DNA from: G965212025 sp965212025
GTDB taxonomy: Bacteria; Pseudomonadota; Gammaproteobacteria; Poriferisulfidales; Oxydemutatoraceae
Assembly (NCBI GenBank): GCA_965212025.1
Contig: OZ243039.1
Coordinates: forward strand, 124,001-188,000
Length of the DNA: 64,000 nt
Direction of reading: 5' to 3'
Shown here piece after piece: positions 9,075 to 16,497 of the stretch (position 1 is its first letter; each line of letters begins with the position of its first letter). Under the pieces are notes generated by a model. The model searched no databases. It worked only from the letters and a program-made list of their open reading frames with translations, and was not told where the DNA came from. The translations under genes and the position numbers were made by a program.

Positions 9075-9369
9075 AACAGGGCTTGAGTGGCTGAAGTGGG
9101 CTTTTTTTCTCACTGGTTCATTTTTTGTTTTGTCCGGTAGCATTGGAATGTTACGTCTCCCTGACTTCTTTTGCCGTGTTCATGCGGCAGGGCTGATAGA
9201 CGGGCTGGGTGCCACCGGAATACTGCTGGCGGTCATTCTGCACTCAGGGTTTACGCACGAAGCACTGAAGGCAGGAATCATCATTTTCTTTCTGTTGATC
9301 GCCTCGCCGGCTTCTACCCACGCGATCAGCCATGCAGCCCGGCATCACGGGCGCAAAAGCGGACATTAA
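9067..9369 (+). CDS. mrpG: Cation/proton antiporter subunit MrpG
   Basis: Small subunit of the Mrp complex, 100 residues and three membrane helices. The IGMLRLPDFFCRVHAAG motif around residues 27-43 is the family signature. The ILLAVILHSGFTHEALK segment follows, and the last helix ends in SPASTHAISHAA. It overlaps mrpF by eight bases. Confidence 0.94.
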   Translation: MIETGLEWLKWAFFLTGSFFVLSGSIGMLRLPDFFCRVHAAGLIDGLGATGILLAVILHSGFTHEALKAGIIIFFLLIASPASTHAISHAARHHGRKSGH

Positions 9370-9376
9370 GGTCGCT

Positions 9377-9910
9377 ATGCCGCTCACAGGTGAATTCGTA
9401 TTTTTTGCATTACTGGCAATAGTGGCGCTGCTGGTGGCACTCAGCCGCCAATTATTTGCATCGGCGATGATCAGCTCATTGATCAGCCTGCTGGCAGCCG
9501 TGCTATATACCTACATGGCCGCACCCGACGTCGCGCTGACCGAGGCAGTTGTCGGTGCCGGCCTGACGACGGTGTTTTTTCTTATGGCTATCGCACACGT
9601 CAAGGAACACCACTCGCGCCCCGCCAGACACCGCATTTTTGCTTTGCCACTGGTGTTGCTGACCACCGGACTCCTGGTCTACGCAACGATTGATTTGCCA
9701 CCCTACGGTAGTCCTGGCACGCCGGCACATTTACACGTCGGCAGCTATTACCTGGAAAACACCATGCAGGACATTGGCTTGCCAAATGTCGTAACCGCCG
9801 TGCTCGCGAGTTACCGAGGCTTTGACACGCTCGGGGAGCTTTACGTGATTTTTGCAGCGGCTCTTGGCGCCATCACCATTTTTGAAAGCTGTGCAAAAAA
9901 CAAAAAGTAG
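9377..9910 (+). CDS. Antiporter subunit of the MbhD/MbhE type (DUF4040)
   Basis: Corresponds to the C-terminal part of MrpA found as a separate protein in Mbh-type complexes. The DUF4040/MbhD domain is evident in YMAAPDVALTEAVVGAGL. A second MbhE-like part contains NVVTAVLASYRGFDTLGE, also a hallmark of MrpA and MrpB termini. ATG 9377 (177 residues) is preferred, with TAAGG upstream and no overlap with mrpG; an earlier start at 9332 would overlap it by 38 bases. It sits between mrpG and mrpB, the same place as in archaeal mbh operons. Confidence 0.88.
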   Translation: MPLTGEFVFFALLAIVALLVALSRQLFASAMISSLISLLAAVLYTYMAAPDVALTEAVVGAGLTTVFFLMAIAHVKEHHSRPARHRIFALPLVLLTTGLLVYATIDLPPYGSPGTPAHLHVGSYYLENTMQDIGLPNVVTAVLASYRGFDTLGELYVIFAAALGAITIFESCAKNKK

Positions 9911-10352
9911 CCAGAACCTGAAGCGTTCTGACCAACGGCTGGTCATAGACAACCCGCTTTTACGCGAAACGGTTTTCGTGATCGCGCCTGCCGTGCTGCT
10001 GTTTGCCCTGTATGTTCAATTCCACGGTGAGATCGGTGCCGGAGGAGGCTTCCAGGCAGGCGTCATTTTTACTGTTGGCATTATTTTCTGCTGCCTGATT
10101 TTTGGCACAAAACAGATGAAAAAAGTATTGACTGCCCGAGCCGCTGAAATCCTCAGTTGTGCCGGTGTGCTTCTGTACACGGGAACAGGCTTTGGCACCA
10201 TGCTGCTCGGAGGCGATTTTCTGGACTATGACCTATTGTCCACCAGCCCCCGACTCGGGCAACACATCGGGGTCTTCCTGGTTGAACTGGGTGTCGCCAT
10301 CACCATTGTCGGTTCCGTAACCGGGCTCTACTACTATTTCAGAACTTTTTAG
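9891..10352 (+). CDS. mrpB: Cation/proton antiporter subunit MrpB
   Basis: Membrane subunit B of the Mrp complex with four helices. The family core LYVQFHGEIGAGGGFQAGVI begins near residue 40, and a second signature GTGFGTMLLGGDFLDY follows. The start is uncertain. The frame is open from a TTG at 9852, which would overlap the preceding gene by 59 bases; a GTG at 9891 overlaps by 20 and gives 153 residues. The C-terminus GVAITIVGSVTGLYYYF is typical. Confidence 0.9.
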   Translation: MQKTKSSQNLKRSDQRLVIDNPLLRETVFVIAPAVLLFALYVQFHGEIGAGGGFQAGVIFTVGIIFCCLIFGTKQMKKVLTARAAEILSCAGVLLYTGTGFGTMLLGGDFLDYDLLSTSPRLGQHIGVFLVELGVAITIVGSVTGLYYYFRTF

Positions 10353-10361
10353 CCAACCCTA

Positions 10362-10727
10362 ATGTTGGACATCATTGGCAACTCCTATCCCTACTGGGTG
10401 ATCATATTTCTGGTGATGGTCGGGCTTTATATCACCATGGCGTATGGAAACATGATCAAGAAAATGATCGGGCTGAACATTTTTCAGACCGGGGCGCTAC
10501 TTTTATTCATCGTGATCGGCAACAAACACCACGCCACAGCTCCTTTGCTGTCACTGTCGTCTGACAGTTTCGTCAACCCTTTGCCGCATGTATTGGTACT
10601 GACTGCAATAGTGGTGGGATTTGCCACGACCTTGATGGGACTCGCCTTGGCGCTTCGTGCTGACCGCCAGTGGGGCACAACTGACGAAGACACAATCACG
10701 GCCTCGCTGAAGAAAAACGGAAAGTGA
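10362..10727 (+). CDS. mrpC: Cation/proton antiporter subunit MrpC (NuoK-like)
   Basis: Homologous to NuoK of respiratory complex I; 121 residues, three membrane helices. Characteristic features are the MIKKMIGLNIFQTGALL segment around residue 30 and the NPLPHVLVLTAIVVGFATT block around residue 70. The ATG at 10362 lies nine bases after mrpB. Its end overlaps the GTG of mrpD by four bases. Confidence 0.94.
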   Translation: MLDIIGNSYPYWVIIFLVMVGLYITMAYGNMIKKMIGLNIFQTGALLLFIVIGNKHHATAPLLSLSSDSFVNPLPHVLVLTAIVVGFATTLMGLALALRADRQWGTTDEDTITASLKKNGK

Positions 10728-12205
10728 CTTCCGTTCTCCCGGCTCTGCCCATCACCGTGCCCTTGATTTGCGCGCCTTTTTGCCTACTGCTGCGATCGCC
10801 GAAACTGTCCGGCCTGCTGGCGCGCGCGGCGGCAATTTTTTGCCTGCTGTGTGCTGGCAGAATGGTTTTTCTCACGTACGATGGCAGCTCGGAAGCGTTG
10901 ATTTACCACTTTGGCGGGTGGCCTCCGCCCTGGGGTATCGCTTACCGGGTCACCTCATTGAACGCCTTGCTCGCAACGCTGTTCGCGCTGGTGGCCACGC
11001 TGGTTCTAAGTGGCGCACACCTCAGCATGGCAAAAGAGTCCCCGCACCTCAGAGGCGGCCGCTTTTTCGCGCTCTTTCTGCTCTGCCTGGCAGGACTCAT
11101 GGGAGTCGTGCTCAGCGATGACATTTTCCATATTTTTGTTTGCCTGGAAATCTCCTCGCTGTGCACTTACGCGCTGATAGCCACCAGCCCTGACCGCTTC
11201 GCGACTCTGGCGTCGTTTCGCTATCTCATCATCGGGTCGATAGGGGCGACATTTTTCCTCATCGGCATCGCCCTCATTTACTTTGCCACCGGCACTTTGA
11301 ACCTGCAGGACATCGCACAGCGACTGCCGGACGTCACTGCCCGCCAGCCGGTATACGCTGCCTACGCTTTCATAGCCACCGGTCTGGCGGTGAAGTTCGC
11401 GCTTTTTCCTGTCCACCAGTGGCTACCGGCAGCCTACTTGGCTGCCCCCTCACCCGTCACCACTTTCATTTCCGCCACTTCCAGCAAAGCGGCACTGTAC
11501 GTCTTCATTTCTCTGTTCGTCGGAACTTTTGCTTCTGACCAGGTATTGTCCGGGCTTTCGCTGGGAAAGGTGCTGCTCGGATTGTCAGTGATCGCCATTC
11601 TCTACGCTTCGGTCAAGGCGCTTCAGCAAAAAAACATAAAAAAAATGATGGCATGGTCCAGCGTTGCACAAATTGGCTACATCACACTGGCCATCGGCCT
11701 TGCCACCGAGCGCGGAATCAGCGCCGGGATGATCCATATTTTTAATCATGCGCTGATCAAAAGCGGCATCTTTCTTGCCCTCGCCTGTGTGGCCTACCGT
11801 CTGGGCTCCTGTCATATTGACGAGTTGGCCGGTCTGGGCAAACGAATGCCATGGACTACGACAGCCATCATTCTGGGTGGTCTCAGCCTCTCTGGAGTCC
11901 CGCTCAGCGCCGGATTCATCAGCAAGTGGTATCTGGTCGAGGCGTCTCTTGGCGCTGGCTACTGGCCCTTGATTGCCGTAATACTGGCAGGCTCCCTGCT
12001 GTCACTCTGCTATCTTTGGCGTTTCGTCGAGGTCGCCTGTTTTCAGAATGCCAAGGCTGGCTCGGTGCGCCAGGAAGCCCCGCTGGCCTTACTGCTTCCA
12101 AGCTGGATCCTGGTCGGTCTCAATCTCTTTTTTGGCGTCCACGCAGAGCCAATCGTGAACATTGCCCGACACGCCACCGCCGAGTTGATGAGGATGGCGT
12201 TGTGA
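10724..12205 (+). CDS. mrpD: Cation/proton antiporter subunit MrpD (NuoM/NuoN-like)
   Basis: Large proton-translocating subunit, 493 residues with about 14 helices. The proton_antipo_M core is clear: a Glu in HIFVCLEISSLCTYALI, a Lys and His in FALFPVHQWLPAAYLAAPSPV, the conserved Lys of the SATSSKAALYV region, and the broken-helix Lys in QQKNIKKMMAWSSVAQIGY. The C-terminal LSGVPLSAGFISKWYLVEA motif follows. The start is GTG 10724, overlapping mrpC. It ends overlapping the next large subunit by four bases. Confidence 0.92.
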   Translation: MTSVLPALPITVPLICAPFCLLLRSPKLSGLLARAAAIFCLLCAGRMVFLTYDGSSEALIYHFGGWPPPWGIAYRVTSLNALLATLFALVATLVLSGAHLSMAKESPHLRGGRFFALFLLCLAGLMGVVLSDDIFHIFVCLEISSLCTYALIATSPDRFATLASFRYLIIGSIGATFFLIGIALIYFATGTLNLQDIAQRLPDVTARQPVYAAYAFIATGLAVKFALFPVHQWLPAAYLAAPSPVTTFISATSSKAALYVFISLFVGTFASDQVLSGLSLGKVLLGLSVIAILYASVKALQQKNIKKMMAWSSVAQIGYITLAIGLATERGISAGMIHIFNHALIKSGIFLALACVAYRLGSCHIDELAGLGKRMPWTTTAIILGGLSLSGVPLSAGFISKWYLVEASLGAGYWPLIAVILAGSLLSLCYLWRFVEVACFQNAKAGSVRQEAPLALLLPSWILVGLNLFFGVHAEPIVNIARHATAELMRMAL

Positions 12206-13635
12206 GTTACGAGGCATGGCTTTTGGTGCTGATCCTGGTGACGCCTTTTCTCTCCGCCATGGGTATTTTCCTGCTGAGAGAGCGTCCCCGGGAAAGAAAT
12301 GGGCTGACCGCCATTGTTTCTTTCGTACCACTGGTACTTTTTGCCTTATTACTGGACAGCGACCAAGGCGAAGCACGTTTTGAACTTCTGGAAATCGCCC
12401 CAGGGCTGGCTATCAGCTTTGCTTTGGAGCCTTTGGGTCTGGTTTTCACCGGGCTCGTCGCGGCGCTATGGCCGCTCAGCATGCTGTATTCCATGTCTTA
12501 CCTGTACGCCAACCGATTAAGCAGAAAATCCAGATTTTTTGGTTTCTTTTCCCTGGCGGTAGGCGCCACCTTTGGTGTTGCACTCGCCGGCGACCTCCTC
12601 AGCTTATTGATCTTTTATGAACTGCTGACATTCTGCACCTATCCTTTGGTCACCCACTCGGGCACCCAGAGCGCGCGAAGTGCCGGGCGGCTCTACCTTG
12701 CCATGCTCGTCGGGACTTCCATTCTGTTTCTGCTGCCTTTCATCATCTGGCTCTGGTTCCAATGTGGAACACTCAGTTTTGTCTCAGGCGGCTTTGTCGG
12801 CAACTGCACAGATATCCAGACCGCCAACTGGCTTGTGCCTTTGTTCATTCTTGGCGTTGGCAAGGCCGCGATCATGCCTTTGCACCGCTGGTTGCCGGGG
12901 GCCATGGTCGCACCGGCGCCTGTCAGCGCGCTCTTGCACGCAGTGGCAGTGGTCAAAGCCGGCGTTTTCACCATTGCAAAGATTTTTGTTTACGTTTTCG
13001 GGCTGGATTTTCTGGCGGAAATGAACATCAGCTGGCTGGTATATTTAAGCGGTGGCTCCGCCGTAATCGCCTATTTGATCACCATAAGTCAAGACAACCT
13101 GAAAAAACGTCTCGCCTACTCCACAATCGGCCAGTTGTCTTTAATAACCATGGGCATTGCACTTTTACAGACAGCCTTGTTGGGCGCCTTGTTCAACATA
13201 GTGACGCACGCTGTCGGGAAAATAACCCTGTTTTTTGCCGCCGGAGCCATTCAAACCGCAACCGGCATTACCAAGGTCAGTGAAATGGATGGAGTCGGGC
13301 GTGCCATGCCCGTCACCATGACGACTTTTGCCATCGCCTCGTTTTCTCTGATCGGGATACCACCTTTGGGCGGCTTTTTTGTCAAGCTTTGGCTGCTTCA
13401 GGGAGCCTTGACAGTGGAAAATTATTTTGCGCTTGCCGTGCTGATCATAAGCCCTCTTTTGGGCGCGGCGTTTTTATTGCCCATTGTCCAGCGTGCCTTC
13501 GCTGGCACCGCACCGAAAACACTGTCCGCCCCCCCTGTCGCCATGCGGATTTCCCTGCTGATACCCGCCGCTGCGCTGCTTCTGATTTTCTTTTTCCCAG
13601 ACACACTGATGCAAATCCTGGAGACCGTGAAGTGA
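12202..13635 (+). CDS. NuoL/MrpA-type proton-translocating membrane subunit
   Basis: Second large antiporter-like subunit, 477 residues from the GTG at 12202, which overlaps the mrpD stop. The frame is open further upstream, inside mrpD, but that part is a shadow of the other gene. Core motifs include LLIFYELLTFCTYPLV with its Glu, MPLHRWLPGAMVAPAPVSAL, HAVAVVKAGVFTI with the Lys, NLKKRLAYSTIGQLS and IGIPPLGGFFVKLWL. The protein is shorter than full-length MrpA and lacks the MrpA C-terminal part, which is encoded separately at 9377-9910. It is probably one of three parallel ion channels in the complex. Confidence 0.88.
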   Translation: MSYEAWLLVLILVTPFLSAMGIFLLRERPRERNGLTAIVSFVPLVLFALLLDSDQGEARFELLEIAPGLAISFALEPLGLVFTGLVAALWPLSMLYSMSYLYANRLSRKSRFFGFFSLAVGATFGVALAGDLLSLLIFYELLTFCTYPLVTHSGTQSARSAGRLYLAMLVGTSILFLLPFIIWLWFQCGTLSFVSGGFVGNCTDIQTANWLVPLFILGVGKAAIMPLHRWLPGAMVAPAPVSALLHAVAVVKAGVFTIAKIFVYVFGLDFLAEMNISWLVYLSGGSAVIAYLITISQDNLKKRLAYSTIGQLSLITMGIALLQTALLGALFNIVTHAVGKITLFFAAGAIQTATGITKVSEMDGVGRAMPVTMTTFAIASFSLIGIPPLGGFFVKLWLLQGALTVENYFALAVLIISPLLGAAFLLPIVQRAFAGTAPKTLSAPPVAMRISLLIPAAALLLIFFFPDTLMQILETVK

Positions 13636-13847
13636 AGAAACTGCTTTTCTGCTGCCTGCTGCTGCTTGGACTCTCCTTGCTGGTCACCGAGTATTTCTTT
13701 GAATATCACCTGGAAATCCCCTTTGCCAAAAACGGGTTTTTTGCCTGGTATGGCTTCCTGAGTTGCGTGTTGTTCATGACTGTCGCCTTGGGGGTCGGGA
13801 AGCTGCTGAAGCGCCGGGAAGACTACTACGATGAAGACAGGCCGTAG
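13632..13847 (+). CDS. Small membrane protein of the antiporter operon, unknown
   Basis: 71 residues from a GTG at 13632 overlapping the stop of the upstream subunit (GTGA). Two hydrophobic helices are visible, LLFCCLLLLGLSLLVTEYFF and AWYGFLSCVLFMTVALGVG, followed by a charged tail LLKRREDYYDEDRP. I cannot assign it to a named Mrp subunit. Tight coupling on the 5' side and the position between two large antiporter subunits suggest an accessory subunit (inference). Its 3' half has been amplified many times in the tandem-repeat region that follows. Confidence 0.75.
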   Translation: MKKLLFCCLLLLGLSLLVTEYFFEYHLEIPFAKNGFFAWYGFLSCVLFMTVALGVGKLLKRREDYYDEDRP

Positions 13848-14730
13848 GATGACAAGCCTTGGGGGTCGGGAAGCTGCTGAAGCGCCGGGAAGACTACTAC
13901 GATGAAGACAGGCCTTCATGACAAGCCTTGACGTCCGGGAAGCTGCTGAAGCGCCGGGAAGACTACTACGATGAAGACAGGCTCATGACAGCCTTGACAT
14001 CCGGGAAGCGGGTCACAGGCTTTGTGGCATCAATCATGACGCTTAAACCTGGAAATCTCCTTTGCCAAAAACGGGTTTTTTGCCTGGTATGGCTTCCTGA
14101 GTTGCGTGTTGCTCATGTCTGTCGCCTTGGGGGTCGGGAAGCTGCTGAAGCGCCGGGAAGACTACTACGATGAAGACGGCCGTAGGATGATAAGCCTTGA
14201 CGTCCGGGAAGCGGGTCACAGGCTTTGTGGCATCAATCATGACGCTTAAACCTGGAAATCTCCTTTGCCAAAAACGGGTTTTTTGCCTGGTATGGCTTCC
14301 TGAGTTGCGTGTTGCTCATGTCTGTCGCCTTGGGTGTCGGGAAGCTGCTGAAGCACCGGGAAGACTACTACGATGAAGACAGGCCGTAGAGATGACAAGC
14401 CTTGACGTCCGGGAAGCTGCTGAAGCGCCGGGAAGACTACTACGATGAAGACAGGCCGTAGAGATGATAAGCCTTGACATCCGGGAAGCGGGTCACAGGC
14501 TTTGTGGCATCAATCATGACGCTTAACCCTGGAAATCTCCTTTGCCAAAAACGGGTTTTTTGCCTGGTATGGCTTCCTGAGTTGCGTGTTGCTCATGTCT
14601 GTCGCCTTGGGGGTCGGGAAGCTGCTGAAGCACCGGGAAGACTACTACGATGAAGACGGCCGCAGGATGTTAAGCCTTGACGTCCGGGAAGCGGGTCACA
14701 GGCTTTGTGGCATCAATCATGACGCTTAAA
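13790..14730 (+). repeat. Tandem repeats derived from the 3' end of the small membrane-protein gene
   Basis: Almost 0.9 kb with no intact gene, built of three modules. S is the last ~65 bases of the 13632 gene (starts near 13799, 13870, 13939, 14139, 14341, 14413, 14619; seven copies including the genuine one). L is the preceding part of that gene, from codons for LEIPFAK (copies near 14050, 14253, 14530 plus the original near 13711). T is a ~40-base block ending in GACGCTTAA (copies near 14008, 14211, 14488, 14691). The order is L-S-S-S-T-L-S-T-L-S-S-T-L-S-T, then the next gene. The last T lies just before the start codon at 14735, which suggests the original intergenic spacer. Confidence 0.92.
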
Positions 14731-14734
14731 GCAG

Positions 14735-16423
14735 ATGGTTGAGGCGGCTTATTCACCGACTTTCACACCCGCCTTGCTTTTGTTCGCGAGTGCCGTGTTG
14801 TTCCCGTTTACTCCCCAGGCTTTGCGGAGCATGGTTTTGCTACTTTTGCCACTGCTGGTGCTCGTTTTGATTTGGCTGCCGGCAGCAAGCGCCTACCCGG
14901 AATGGGAGCTTGCCGGTTTTCACTTAACTCCCTATCAGCCGCAAGCTGCCGGCAAAGTATTTGCGAGCGCGTTCCTCTTGGCGTTGTTTGCCGGCAACCT
15001 CTTCGCACTCAGACACGCCAATCTGCTGGAACTGAGCGCTGCACAACTTTATATCGGGAGCGCTGTCGCCCTGGTTTTGTGCGGAGACCTGATCAGCTTT
15101 TTTATTTTTTGGGAGGTCATGACCATCGGTTCAAGCCTGATCCTTTTCGCCGCCGGCACCAAAGCCTCCAGCCAGTCCGGCCTGCGCTACGTATTCGTCC
15201 ACCTCTTGTCCACGGCTTTAATGCTTGCCGGAATCTCCGGGCTGGTGGTCGCAGAAGGCGGCGATATCAGCCTCCGTGTGCTGGATGCGGGCACCTTGCA
15301 CGGAGGCCTGTTCCTGGCGGGTATTTTGATCAATGCCGGAGCACCCCCGTTTTCTTCCTGGATCTCCGACTCCTACCCGGAAGCCACCCCTGTCGGAACC
15401 GTTTTCCTGTCGACTTGTACCACCAAGGCGGCGGTGTATGCCCTGCTGATATTCTTTCCGGGAGAAACCATTCTGATGGCTTTTGGCCTGTTCATGATTT
15501 TTTACGGGATTGTGTACTCCCTGCTGGAAAACAACATCCGCCGCATCCTCTCCTACAGCACCGTCAACCAAGTTGGGTTCATGATCACCGGAATCGGCCT
15601 TGGCTTTCCCATCGCTCTGGATGGTGCAACCGCCCACGCTTTTGCCCACTTGATTTTCAAGGGATTGCTTTTCATGTCGGCAGGTAGCGTCTGCATGATG
15701 GCCGGAAAAGAAAAATGCACAGAACTTGGCGGGCTGTACGGGAACATGAAAATCACCATGGTGTGCGGCATCATCGGGGCACTGTCCATGTCTGCCCTGC
15801 CACTGACTTCCGGCTTTGTCTCCAAGTCGCTGATGCTATACACGATGCAGTTCGAGCAGCACCTCGTTTTGTGGCTGGTGATTACCGCTGCTTCGGCCGG
15901 CAGTTTTCTTCACATTGGAATCATGTACCCATGGTTCGTATTCTTTCGCCGCAGGCCACACCTGCCATCCCAGGATCCACCCGCCAATATGTGCCTGGCA
16001 ATGTTGTTTTATTCCTTCCTCTGCCTGTTTATCGGTGTTTTCCCCACCGTCCTGTATGGGTTGCTCCCCGAGTCACCCGAATTCACCCCCTACACTTTTT
16101 CCCACGTGATCCCCCAACTGCAGCTGCTGTTTTTCTCCTTGGTCGCTTTTATTGTCATGTTGCCGCTGCTGAACAGAACCGACACCCGGAGCCTGGAATT
16201 TGACTGGATATACCGGAGCCTGGGCAAACGCGCCTATACAAGGGTGGTGCACTTTTGTTCAAACGCTGACCAACACCTGCACCTGAACATGGTGCGGGTA
16301 AGAAATTTCGGGCGTGCGTGCCTATTAGAGAAAACCAGACTCTGGCCTGGCAGCATATCGCTCGCTGCCGCTATCGCATGCCTCGTGGCGCTACTGGCTT
16401 TCCTGCTGCTGTTGCAGCGCTGA
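14735..16423 (+). CDS. NuoN/MrpD-type proton-translocating membrane subunit
   Basis: Third large antiporter-like subunit, 562 residues and about 14 helices plus a C-terminal extension. Core motifs include ISFFIFWEVMTIGSSLI with the Glu, INAGAPPFSSWISDSYPEAT, the Lys in STCTTKAAVYALL, NNIRRILSYSTVNQVGF, HLIFKGLLFMSAGS and SALPLTSGFVSKSLML. An unusual tail after about residue 470 contains a charged stretch around RSLGKRAYTRVVHF and a final membrane helix. The start is ATG 14735, right after the tandem repeats, and no strong ribosome binding site is visible, so expression may be affected by the repeats. Confidence 0.88.
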   Translation: MVEAAYSPTFTPALLLFASAVLFPFTPQALRSMVLLLLPLLVLVLIWLPAASAYPEWELAGFHLTPYQPQAAGKVFASAFLLALFAGNLFALRHANLLELSAAQLYIGSAVALVLCGDLISFFIFWEVMTIGSSLILFAAGTKASSQSGLRYVFVHLLSTALMLAGISGLVVAEGGDISLRVLDAGTLHGGLFLAGILINAGAPPFSSWISDSYPEATPVGTVFLSTCTTKAAVYALLIFFPGETILMAFGLFMIFYGIVYSLLENNIRRILSYSTVNQVGFMITGIGLGFPIALDGATAHAFAHLIFKGLLFMSAGSVCMMAGKEKCTELGGLYGNMKITMVCGIIGALSMSALPLTSGFVSKSLMLYTMQFEQHLVLWLVITAASAGSFLHIGIMYPWFVFFRRRPHLPSQDPPANMCLAMLFYSFLCLFIGVFPTVLYGLLPESPEFTPYTFSHVIPQLQLLFFSLVAFIVMLPLLNRTDTRSLEFDWIYRSLGKRAYTRVVHFCSNADQHLHLNMVRVRNFGRACLLEKTRLWPGSISLAAAIACLVALLAFLLLLQR

Positions 16424-16497
16424 ACAAAACCACACCTTTCGCCGCATGCATTCAGACTGTTTCGCCCGACATCCCGCTTCCATCCACCCGGGTTCCA

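Noticed and set aside
11851..12201. N-terminal extension of the NuoL-like frame back into mrpD
   Set aside because: The extra 117 codons overlap mrpD in another frame and lack membrane-protein character; the GTG at 12202 gives the expected start.
13848..14734. 81-codon ORF at 13928 and 65-codon minus ORF at 14043 as genes
   Set aside because: Both are composed of the amplified gene-end repeats and their complements, without independent start signals.
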